This document shows, in pieces, positions 24,648-37,582 of a DNA stretch of 64,000 nt. Source of the stretch: Zychaea mexicana (Eukaryota; Mucoromycota; Mucoromycetes; Mucorales; Lichtheimiaceae); assembly GCF_025766255.1 (NCBI RefSeq), contig NW_026516824.1, forward strand, positions 21,560 to 85,559, in the 5' to 3' direction. The translations under genes were made by a program, and so were the position numbers. Numbering within the stretch: the stretch's first letter is position 1; each line of letters starts with the position of its first letter. The notes beneath the pieces were generated by a model. That model was not told where the DNA came from. It did no database searches and saw only the letters and a list, made by a program, of their open reading frames with translations.

Positions 24648-24901
24648 TGCATACTTGCCAGTATACTTTTAACTGAACAACAACAAAAAAAATTTTTTGG
24701 TGGGGGCATGGTGTGTGACTTTTTGTGAATGAAAAAAACTTTTTTTTTCTCGGAATTTGTTACTCATTTTATTTTACAGTTTTTTTTTTCACTTTTAGTT
24801 TTTCCTTTTGTCTTGTTTGAAGAAGGTCCTTTGCTTGTCATAAAGAGGTGTGTATTATCTACAATTTTTTTGTCTTGCTTTGGCGCGTACAGTTGGGTGC
24901 A

Positions 24902-25002
24902 GGTTCAGATGATGATGAAATCCCGTGTTCGCAGTTTTCTCTGTAAGAGGTTCATTGGAACTTCGCTGTCGGATCAACACTTCCTTGGATGTCTGATGAA
25001 CT
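24902..25002 (+). ncRNA. U14 (snR128/SNORD14): U14 C/D box snoRNA
   Basis: U14 is needed for 18S rRNA processing and guides methylation of a C in 18S (Cm414 in yeast). C box ATGATGA is at 24909-24915 and D box CTGA at 24993-24996. The closing stem GGTTCA/TGAACT joins 24902-24907 with 24997-25002. The guide before the D box, CTTCCTTGGATGT (24980-24992), is an exact complement of the universal 18S ACATCCAAGGAAG; the fifth base upstream of the D box pairs with the expected C. Domain A, TTCGCAGTTT (24928-24937), is complementary to 18S AAACTGCGAA. A second outer stem, TACAGTTGGG (24888-24897) with CCCAACTGTA (25013-25022), is perfect over 10 bp and may help processing. It lies inside inferred intron 2. 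Confidence 0.95.
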
Positions 25003-25592
25003 CGCTCAAGAGCCCAACTGTATATCTGAATGTATATTTCTTTGGCTTTAGAAAACTGACTTTGGTTTCTAATTTGCTTATTCAGATCTCTCTCTCTCTC
25101 TCTCTCTTTGTGGCAAGTTCCTTTATTTCAACAAGAAAGCTCTGAAAAAGGTATGTAGTATTTCTCCCCACTGGAACCCAGGGAGCGAGGGATGACTGTA
25201 CAGGATGAAAGAAAACATCAATTTAGGAAGAGCCGACTTAGAGTCACTTGGACAGGAGTAGAAAAAAACTCTCCATCTGGGTGGCTTGTGCTGAGAGATG
25301 TTTGAAACTGAAAAAAAAGTTGTGTAGAAAAAAAAAGAGGGTGGGTAGTAGTGCAATTTTCAAGTCGCAAGAGCATCAATTTCCTGACCCTTCTTTTTTT
25401 TCAGGTATGTTCATGTTCATGAGGGAATTGGCGCCAAGTCGACCTTCCATTCTTTATTGTTATCACTAGTTTCTTTCAATAAAGGTTTGTGCTTTTTTTA
25501 TGCCTTGTAAAACCCCGTTGTCTACAGTTGTTTGGTTGGTGGTTTGGTTCTTTTGGTGAGGTGTTGGAAGATACGCATTGAGGAAGGAGGAA

Positions 25593-25716
25593 AGTAACGT
25601 TGATTATGATGATTTTTTATTCATTTGCATTTCTGGCAACCTCTGGTTTTAATGTTCGTCCGTCTTACGACCGACCTGCATAATGAACTCAAACTATAAT
25701 CTGATTCAGCGTTACT
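25593..25716 (+). ncRNA. C/D box snoRNA, target unknown
   Basis: C box ATGATGA at 25606-25612 and D box CTGA at 25701-25704. The ends are held by a 10-bp stem AGTAACGTTG/CAGCGTTACT with one G-U pair. The insert of about 90 nt has CTGG elements that could serve as D' and a TAATGAA that could serve as C'. The guide before the D box (ACTCAAACTATAAT) was not matched to a known rRNA site. The strong stem and position in the last intron make a real snoRNA likely. Confidence 0.7.
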
Positions 25717-25843
25717 CTCTTTTATTCTTTTGTGCATCTTCTCTAAAACGGATGTATTATATTATTTTATTTTGCAACGATGATAGTAATAATAATAATA
25801 ATAAAGAAAAAGTATAAATCATAAAAGTTGTTTACTATTGGGA

Positions 25844-27685
<1,842 letters not shown>

Positions 27686-29069
27686 TTTCTTTTTTTCTAT
27701 TTACTGAGTTGTAGTTATTACAAGTAGTTTCCCGTAAAAAAGCAGAAAAGAAAATAAAAGAAGAGGTGAAAGAGGGAAAAGTCAGAGGTGAGAAAAATGA
27801 TGGGTTGACGAACCCTCATCCCTCCTGCTTCCACGCACCCAAGTTACGCAGCTAAAATAATTATTAATAAACAGGCAAGCGTTGTGTGTGTGCGCGCTTT
27901 CTGCCATTTGCTGGGAAGGATTCCTAAAGGGCGTCATCAGGCATAATACACTACTTAGGTCTTACTTTTGCATCTTATGCATGATGAATTCTCCTTCAAT
28001 CCGCCACAGCAGCAGACTCTCCTCAAATAGGTGCTCTCTCTCTCTCTCTCTCTCTCTTTTTGGGGACTTTTTTGTCACGTTAAAAAGCACAAGAGTGAGT
28101 GAGTAGCCCCAAATTGACAGTTTTTGCTCACTGACTTTGTGCATACATCATGTATGGTCTTCTTTTTTCGGGTTCTTGCTCTGAGCAAAATTCTCTATAG
28201 AAACGTATACATGTATAGAAATGCAACCCGAAAGCGTATCGTGCCAGAAACGCAAAGGGAGTGGATGTTGTCGTAGTACAGCTTGGATCTTGTGATGGAT
28301 CTAAAAAAATGTATTATCGTCATTCATTCGCTGAACGAAAAAAAGAAAAATAGTGTCTCACCTTACCTTTCTAAAGCGCAACTCCTTCTTCTTTATATCC
28401 TGTTGACTTTCTCGCGTCTCGCTATATAGTCCAAGCATGTCTTACGGGTCGATGAAGTGTAGCGGCTGCCGTGGATCCTGCAATAGAAGCTCCTGCCTCT
28501 GCACTTTTAAAAGATAAAGTGGCGCGCGTATAAGCAACGTCTGCATACAATGAGTGCCACCACTCATGCTGTGCTCACGCTTTTCTTTTACACTACTTTT
28601 TCATTCAGTGTGCATAGCAACACCGCCATCAGTCTAAGAAAACTCTTTATGGTGTGATAGCGTGCTCTCGGTAGTGTGCTTCTACTTAATCATACCATGA
28701 TTTTCGTGGAGGCTGAGGCTATATCACATAAAACGTCATTTAACAAAGTATTGACTCAGTAACAATTGCCGAGAGTCCAGCAGTAATTATCCATCTTGAA
28801 GTTTACATGCCATTGAATACTGTGTGATTACATCATGGCATATACTACGTTGAATAAACGCTGGAAAATCACACCTTTGCATAAAAACGACGTAAACAGG
28901 ACTAAATCGATGCGGAAAAGTCTAAAGGTCCAAGAATCTCAACGATAAGTGCACTATGCAGCATAAAGATGAAGGTTACGATACTGCACACACATAAAGG
29001 TAATAATAGCAATGACGTTTCTATTTTTTTTATAATATTTTATTTTGTTTTGTTTTGTAAAAGTAGCTT
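27686..29069. other. Tubulin upstream / aminotransferase downstream intergenic region
   Basis: About 1.4 kb with a CT run near 28026-28047 and one small Cys-rich frame, given separately. The part from 28,520 to 29,069 shows nothing except AT-rich sequence. Confidence 0.5.
28437..28517 (+). CDS. Possible 26-residue Cys-rich peptide (metallothionein-like?)
   Basis: Complete small frame with ATG, 26 codons and TAA. Five Cys lie in 15 residues (KCSGCRGSCNRSSCLC), spaced C-x2-C-x3-C-x4-C-x-C. Size and Cys content resemble tiny fungal copper metallothioneins such as the 26-residue Neurospora one, though Cys are fewer and the spacing differs. TATA-like stretches (TTTATATCC near 28392, CTATATAG near 28422) precede it. 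The function is a guess from composition; chance is possible in so short a frame. Confidence 0.35.
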   Translation: MSYGSMKCSGCRGSCNRSSCLCTFKR

Positions 29070-30877
<1,808 letters not shown>

Positions 30878-33800
30878 ATTTGTTATTGTTGGTGGTATTA
30901 TGTGGCGGTGTGCGTGATTTGTTTACTGTCCGAGGAAACTTTAATAAAGAAAAACAGATAAAAGAGAGAAAAGAGAATCTGGGGTTTATAGAGTTCTTTG
31001 TATCCTTTGCTACGACGTTAGGTTGGTCGGTTCCAAGCGGCGGTCATCCATTTTAAAAAAAAACCATTATATTGTTTTTGTAATGATTTTCATGTGAAAA
31101 AGCGCATTTGGCCCGTGAGTTTTGTAATTGACCACGTTACGAGTTTCATTACAATTACTCTATCGTGAGAATGCGTCGCGATGATTTCCTTTTCGGCAAA
31201 CAGCCTTACTCATTCCGAGGAACACAAAATATTTCGATTGGGTAATTGCAGCGCTTAGTCAAAATAAAAGATTGCGGTTACGAGAAAAGTGTGCAACACG
31301 AAGTAGTCGGTTCTCCGGATTTACATCTATTTACTCCACTCTTTTGACTCCATTTTTGAAGTTGAACTATTTGCCGATCGCTATGCTGTTGTACCACCCG
31401 CTGCATTATCCCCTTTTATTCCTCTTATCTTTAGCTGTTCACACGCACACTCTCTTTGGAAATCACAATGACAACGACCAAAATGAGTTGCCATCATCTA
31501 CTATGCAATAATAACAAGCAAGGTAGTAATTCGATATAACATCTAACCAACACATGTCAGGCACTAAGGTTTTCTATTTAAATCATAGCTTTAAGAACAT
31601 AAATATGCTCTTTGAACAGTGATTTGTTTTTTTGCTGCCTACTACTACTTTGAGTGTCACATATGAGCCTCTCCTTCTTATCGTCACCATAAATATGTAA
31701 GAAGAGATTATGATATTTGACTTTTTAAAGATCGTCGTGGGCTATCAAGTTGTCGTTTGCTAGCAGTGCTTCGACCGAGTACAATTCCGCCATGTGATAC
31801 GTATATGTGTCGGCATGGCACTAAAGGAATGCTTAGCTAAATAATCTCATGTGCGGTGGAGCGGCCATTTACTTTGTAGTATTGTATATAGCAAAGTTCC
31901 CTTTGACTTTGCCATCAAAGATTGTCTCCAATTCTTCCAGCGTTCGACGTTGAAAGAAAGCTGCTTGTTGATTGATCTTGTGTGCAATGAATACATCATT
32001 TTGTTTACAGAAGGTTTAGATATACTTTACGATCCATTATAAACAAGATTCGGTGCTGCTATTTATACCAATTGGCTAGCAATAGTGTAGTAGCTGTGAA
32101 TACCAAATTGAATTGATTGTATCATCTTTGAATCGATGCTTTAAAGCGGGAACGAAGGATAGGACAGAACTATCACCACGGTATTTGTAATGATATTCTT
32201 GTACTGCTGGACATAGACATCGTTCAAAGACTCATTGTGCTCGCTCGCAGGAAGCTCGATTTTGTCATTGATAATGTTTGTCTTTGCTTTGTTACTAACG
32301 AGCATGGGGCAATCTTTGTTCTCCCAATTACACCATTCGAAACATCGTCCAAATCAATTTAACGCTTTTGCCGACGACGCACCCCCTGTCGGGTTAGCAT
32401 TTGGGACGGAACTCACCCGCTATATAGAAAGAAAGCAAAAAAAGCGGAATCAAGTCTCAATGTTTGAATATCTTTATATACGGCAATATTCATTTAACTC
32501 CTAGACTTACAACATGTTTTGGTTTCATCTGTTGGTCTAAATAATACATTCATGATGATGTGATACCATTATGCAAAAGCTCGAGTTTTCGGAGCTAATC
32601 GAGCCCCACTGTTTACTATAAGCTATTGAGGAGAAGCAGATACTAGCAGTCAATATTATACTCTACGTTCATGTACATGATAGAGCCTGCACATGTTCGT
32701 TTGATAACTGGATAAGCGTACATGTAAGTGATAACATCTTTGATTATCAACTTGATATTATTGGTTTCTGTATTGTTGGTGACCAACTCCATCAACGAAT
32801 TAGGCCAAAAAAAAACTCGCGCAACCCATTCACGCCCTCGTCGACATTTATTTTCTAAACAGGTTTTTGGATGACACCATGGCAAACGAGCTGTGTCTAT
32901 TGATTCTTTTCCGGTCTAACTTGTTTTTTACCATTTTATTATGTCTGACAATAATCTTTGCTCTCTTTCGTTCACAAACCAAATTATCCACGTTCATCAT
33001 CACGGATGCATTCTGTAGCTGCCTGGAGCGTATAATCACCGATATATAGCTTCTCATAAAATATTCTTCGCCCGGATAACACACGATACATTAGGCAAAA
33101 GGTTTTCGACATGAGTATTGTGTCGTAGGCTCACTGTATGTTTACCGTCGATTTCGGTAAGCTGGATTGGTTAAGTGGATAGGAAAATCCCGGACAAGTT
33201 CGATCATACTGAAGATGTAGTTCGCCCTGCATGGGCCACTTTTTCATTCGCAGTCCTTGTGAGCAGGTACTTGGCAGTAGTAGTTATCTAGGAGCACTCA
33301 AACTAAGCCAGCAGAAAGATATTACTTTCTAGGAGCTGCTTAAACAGGAGAAAATCGATTATCTGGTAGAAGGACGTACTTACCATTCTTTAAATTTTTC
33401 ACAAACAGTTGAAAAGTAAAAACCTTAGCTAACAAGATCAAAAACTCCAAATTACCGCCGTCGTCGTCTGCTGCTAATTGTGGGCTCTCGCCAAGGAGTC
33501 CAACGCGTGCTGTGTGAATCTTCTTTTGAAAAAAAAAAAAACATACAAAGCTTGAAAGAACGTAAAAGAGTTTAAGTCATCGTTGGTTTCCATAAGTTAG
33601 AGTGTCTCATATACATCTGTACATATTTGTTATATGGCTGCTGCTCACAACTTACTTTATCATATCATGTACATGCTTCCCGGAGTGCTGATGAGGTCGC
33701 TTGCATGAACCAGCTTATAAGATCGTGTCCATCCGTGATTGATGACTAAGGAAAAGGTTGAAGCGCTGAAAGTTATAGTAAATGGCATGAGACATACTAC

Positions 33801-34854
33801 TAACATTTTCTTTCTAGAAAAACTACGAATGTCGTGTTATAGGCATTTGTACGAGCCTTGTCAATTTAACAATATAGCTAGACTCACATGTTGTTGTAAG
33901 TCGCTCAGCAGTGTAATCATCTGCCACTAGCTGCTGATCCACACAATGGATCTAAGCATGGTGCGCAACAAATTTTTACTCCTGAGATATGTTAATTTCT
34001 TACTGTTAGCCTGTAACCTGATATACTTTGAATCCAAAGGTAGAATGTGGGCGTCGCTTTTTTCGAGTAAGTTTGAGCTTCGCTAAAGGACATCCTTTAT
34101 TCATTTGAGGAACAAAGTCTCAAAAACATACAATAAGAGCAATTGCCGAAAAATGGAAAACAGCATGTCCACCAAGCCTTCCTATAATAAAAATCGACAT
34201 GATGGGGTCGTCACAACGTTAAGACAAGGCGGTTGATGAAAGGCTGGAGAGAGCCTTCAAGATGAGCAAAAGTAGGTATCACCGGAAAGACGCATTACAT
34301 CCAAGATAAAACAAGGGATAACAAATGCGAACGCAATGATATTACTGTCGCGTCGGTGTTAGAGCTCGCGTTCCGGTTGCTTTTGGAACTTCAAAGGTGG
34401 ACTCGTTTGCGTGGATGATAATTAGATTGACTGATTAAAATACCACTCGGCTACAACAAGCAATTTTCCATAGATAAAGCTCATTGCAAACATGCCTCAG
34501 CATTGCGTAGTAAGTAGTCTCTGGCGTTGTGCATTACAGTATACGAGCCTCCTGTGATTGAGACGGCGAATGAAAAAAGAAGAAGCTGGCATAAAAAAAA
34601 GCTGTAGCGATTATTTTGGAATCCAGCGACTCAAGTTGTTTCCTCAGCTTCTACGTTTCTTTTTGCTGTGATACACGTTCTTTCCAGGTGTGGAGGCTTC
34701 GTCCTTTTATGGACTTTTTGGATAGTGGAAATGAGATCATGGGCGTAGTGAATACTGCTACGTGAGTAGTATAGCGCCATCAAAGTCTTGTTATTTACGC
34801 TGGGTGTGTATGGAACAATGTATACGCGGTTGACGGATTATAATTGTTTTGCAG
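30878..34854. other. Gene-free stretch
   Basis: About 4 kb of AT-rich DNA with short interrupted frames. A 42-codon frame at 31383-31511 starts with a signal-peptide-like segment, and a frame at 32235-32504 starts with a hydrophobic stretch, but neither has further support. The first 300 bp are the promoter of the aminotransferase gene (C/T runs). No RNA gene was recognised. Confidence 0.45.
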
Positions 34855-35043
34855 TCATGGCAAAACGGCTATCAAATCACTCATTTCCTGCCAAGTGTTT
34901 TCTTTCAATAAGTTTGCCAAGGATCCATCACGTAACTTAGCCCCGAGAGACTTGGCATAGGAAGAAGAGCTGTTGTTGTTGTTGTTGTTGTAGCTGCTAA
35001 TCAAGTCAGTCCAACCCCTCCCTCCATCACCAGCATACAACAA
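34855..35043 (-). CDS. Orphan coding-like exon, unrecognised
   Basis: An open frame of about 62 codons with good composition (YAKSLGAKLRDGSLANLLKE, LKENTWQEMSDLIAVLP) and an Asn/Ser run, ending at a stop at 34855. A possible splice acceptor (TTCTCAAG) lies just upstream near 35055. Any earlier exon would have to overlap the PEF1 promoter on the opposite strand. It may be a gene remnant or the last exon of a small gene. The family is unknown. Confidence 0.25.
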   Translation of the reverse strand: MLYAGDGGRGWTDLISSYNNNNNNSSSSYAKSLGAKLRDGSLANLLKENTWQEMSDLIAVLP

Positions 35044-35316
35044 ACGATGCTCGCCTTGAGAAAAAAAGAGAAAGAAACTGTCAAATGATCAGCCCCCCAA
35101 AGCGAAAAGTTGCTCAGTCAAAATACGTCGAAAAAGGAATGGCGGATTCTCCATGCGCAGCAGCAAAATAGCAAAGCTATTTTTTGGTTCCCAACTCGGT
35201 CGGCCGCGCACACACACGCATACTTGCCGGGTTCCTTTTTTTCTTCTTCTTCTTCTTCTTTCTCTTTTCGCTCTTTTTACTTGACTCACTTGACGACGAC
35301 GACAACAACAACAACA

Positions 35317-36291
35317 ATGGCTTACAATTACAATTCACCCTACCAACCCCATTCGGCATATCCTCCACCACAGCAACAGGGCTACCCGCCTCAAACACCA
35401 CAACAGGCTCCTGCGCCAGGATATCCGATGCAACAACAACAACAACAACAACGACCACCCAGTAAGGCCTCCTCCCTTCCCTCCCCTCTTTGAAAACCCT
35501 TTACGTAGAAGAAAAGCACAGACTCGATCCGCTGTTGCTAAACGATGAAAACCCACACACAAATGACCTAGTGCGACCTCCACCACCCGGTGCCGATCCC
35601 CAGCTCTGGTACTGGTTCCAAGCGGTCGACACGGACTGCTCTGGCTTTTTGACGGTAGACGAGCTTCAACGAGCACTGATCAACGGTGACTGGACACCGT
35701 TCAATATTGAAACAGTACGCATGATGGTATCCATGTTCGACACAGGTAAAGAAGAAAACAGTGGAGGGAGCGGGTTGGATGGGTCAAAGTGTATATAAGG
35801 GGGATTATTGACGGGTGGGGGGTGTTACTTGTAGACAATACAGGCACAATCGATTTCAATGAGTTTACGGGACTGTGGAGATATATCGAAGACTGGCAAC
35901 GGTGTTTCCGGACATTCGACACGGATGGGTCGGGCAACATTGATGCTCGGGAATTGAAGAATGCATTGCAGACGTTTGGCTACAACTTGTCCGAACGCTT
36001 TGTTGCTGTGCTTATCCAAAAGTTTGATCGATTTGGCCGGGGTAACATCACCTTCGACAACTTTGTACAAGCCTGCGCCACCATCCGTGCCCTGACAATG
36101 GCATTCCAGCGTTTTGATACGGACAGGGATGGTGTTATCCAGATCACTTATGAACAGGTACGTTGGGGGGCTGATGTGAAGAAGGATCATGGAAGAACAC
36201 CGAGGGAAGAGTTTGGATTCTTACAGGCATCTTTCTTTTTGTGCGGAATATACAGTTTTTGGAACTTGTCATCCAACAGCGTACGATCTAA
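35317..36291 (+). CDS. PEF1: Penta-EF-hand protein (PEF1/ALG-2/peflin family)
   Basis: Calcium-binding adaptor of the penta-EF-hand family; relatives act with ESCRT and COPII. Four exons. Exon 1 encodes the Pro/Gln-rich tail (MAYNYNSPYQPHSAYPPPQQ and poly-Gln). Exon 2 has the family start PPPGADPQLWYWFQ and EF1 DTDCSGFLTVDEL. Exon 3 has EF2 DTDNTGTIDFNEF (rebuilt across the intron at 35744/35835), EF3 DTDGSGNIDAREL, EF4 (degenerate: DRFGRGNITFDNF) and EF5 DTDRDGVIQITYE. The last exon, 36256-36291, encodes FLELVIQQRTI. EF1, EF2, EF3 and EF5 keep acidic loop ligands; EF4 lacks the usual spacing. The start of exon 2 is uncertain by about 25 codons. Confidence 0.9.
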
Positions 36292-37582
36292 GTGGCGGCA
36301 GCGACACACACACACACACACACATACATACTATACAACCTCTCATCCATCTCCTGCCCCTGTTTTTACTCTTATCACTACATTTTACTTATACTCTCAC
36401 GCACTCGCACACACACACACACACACACTCAGTCACACACACACACCAGCAACATCAACATCCTCCTTTTTATTTCCTAGTCGACTTATTTCACACTGTA
36501 GCAATATATTACGTGGTCAATGGGCTTTTCTATTTTTTATATTTAAATACGCACGTTTACGCAAGCTTGTTGATTGGTTCGTTTTTCCCTCAATATCCGA
36601 ATTTGGGATAATCTTTAATTCAGTCAAGCAGTCTCAGAGAAGCATGTCAGAGAAGCTAGTAAAGCAGCCTTTGAAGTCTCCATAAAGAGCCACCATGCAC
36701 AGCTTTCTATGGACCTGTGTTTTAAAAGTTACAATCTAAACATCTCCATGTGATTCACTAGCTTATTCTGCAAGGGTTCGTTTGTTCCATTTCAGAAAGA
36801 GCTGAGGGTGCGGCTATAAAGTCAGGATCCAGTCCTCCCCCTTCACTTTGAAGCCTCCTCAACACCACTTTGCATCAACACTTTGAAAAATGATATGGTT
36901 TTGGAGGATCTCATCGTCTCAAAACCCTGGCCCAAACACACAGCTCAACGCGGGAACTCTTTCTCGGAGAAACAAGCAGTCCAGAGTCATCCGCAACAAA
37001 AAAAAAAAAAAAAAAAAGATTTTTATGCTCCGTTCGCCACACTCCGTGACGCCTATATAAGGAGGGGGTTTGGTGTGCAAACAGTTTTTTTTTTTTTCTT
37101 TAGAATCATTTTATACGAGGGCAGCCACGGTATGGGTCAAAGCTTTTTTGCGATGGATCAATACTGCCAGGTCTACGGACTCTAGCCACTCAAGAGCTGA
37201 TAGTTCTCTAGCCCTTCGGGGCACTAGGAAGCAGTGCTCGTACATGGTCATTTGTTTGGCCTTTGGAGTCCTGTGCCATGGGGAACGAAATTTCTTATTT
37301 CATTCAAAATCAAAGAAAATGACAAAGAAAACACCACAGAGGATTGTTGGGGGGGTTGTTAAGGTCTGAGAGGGTGGTAGTTTAGCCTCTGTCGGGGACA
37401 CATAACATATTTTTAGACTGCCACACTAATTTGGCAGCAGCAGCAAACACACAATTTCCCTCCAAGTCATGCACTCTTTTTCTTTGGGTTGTTGAGAGGT
37501 TCGGTTTACTTGCTTGAACCCTTTTTTTCTTTTTTCTTTCTTATTGTATAAACTTTTTCCTCTTCTTTTTTATGCTTGTTGC
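36292..37582. other. Intergenic region with CA repeats
   Basis: About 1.3 kb. (CA)n tracts lie at 36303-36325 and 36404-36428, and an A-run at about 36999-37017. His/Thr-rich open frames across them are repeat artefacts. T-rich sequence before 37583 is the likely OSBP promoter and leader. Confidence 0.55.

Larger units (their letters stand above)
24410..25805 (+). ncRNA. Spliced non-coding snoRNA host gene
   Basis: No long conserved reading frame, yet the stretch has a TATA box and a chain of good splice signals. Introns are inferred at 24487 (GTATGT) to 24779 (TTTACAG), 24848 (GTGTGT) to 25085 (TTATTCAG), 25151 (GTATGT) to 25404 (TTTTTTCAG), and from 25485 (GTTTGT) to an uncertain acceptor. 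Introns 1, 2 and 4 each hold a C/D snoRNA structure (24557-24647, U14, 25593-25716). The exons are short (65-80 nt) and T-rich. This is the layout of a UHG-type host gene, in which the introns are the product. Both ends are approximate. A polycistronic unit cut by RNase III is the alternative, since U14 also has a long outer stem. Intron 3 shows no certain snoRNA boxes. Confidence 0.6.

Noticed and set aside
24729..25145. 138-codon Phe/Leu-rich frame across the snoRNA region
   Set aside because: It crosses inferred splice sites and reads through U14; the composition reflects T-runs.
25151..25404. Possible snoRNA in the third intron of the host gene (ATGACT/ATGAAA and CTGA elements)
   Set aside because: C-box variants are poor and no closing stem forms; H/ACA folding was not convincing by eye.
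33160..33215. tRNA-like A- and B-box resemblance (GGATTGGTTAAGTGG, AAGTTCGATCATA)
   Set aside because: No cloverleaf can be folded around it; too degenerate to call.
35089..35676. Minus-strand and shifted frames over PEF1 with poly-Val, poly-Leu or poly-Lys
   Set aside because: Shadows of the CAA/CAG and CTT runs of the real PEF1 exons and leader.
36189..36685. Frames of 140 and 298 codons with long His-Thr stretches
   Set aside because: They run through (CA)n repeats after the PEF1 stop; the true last exon is 36256-36291.
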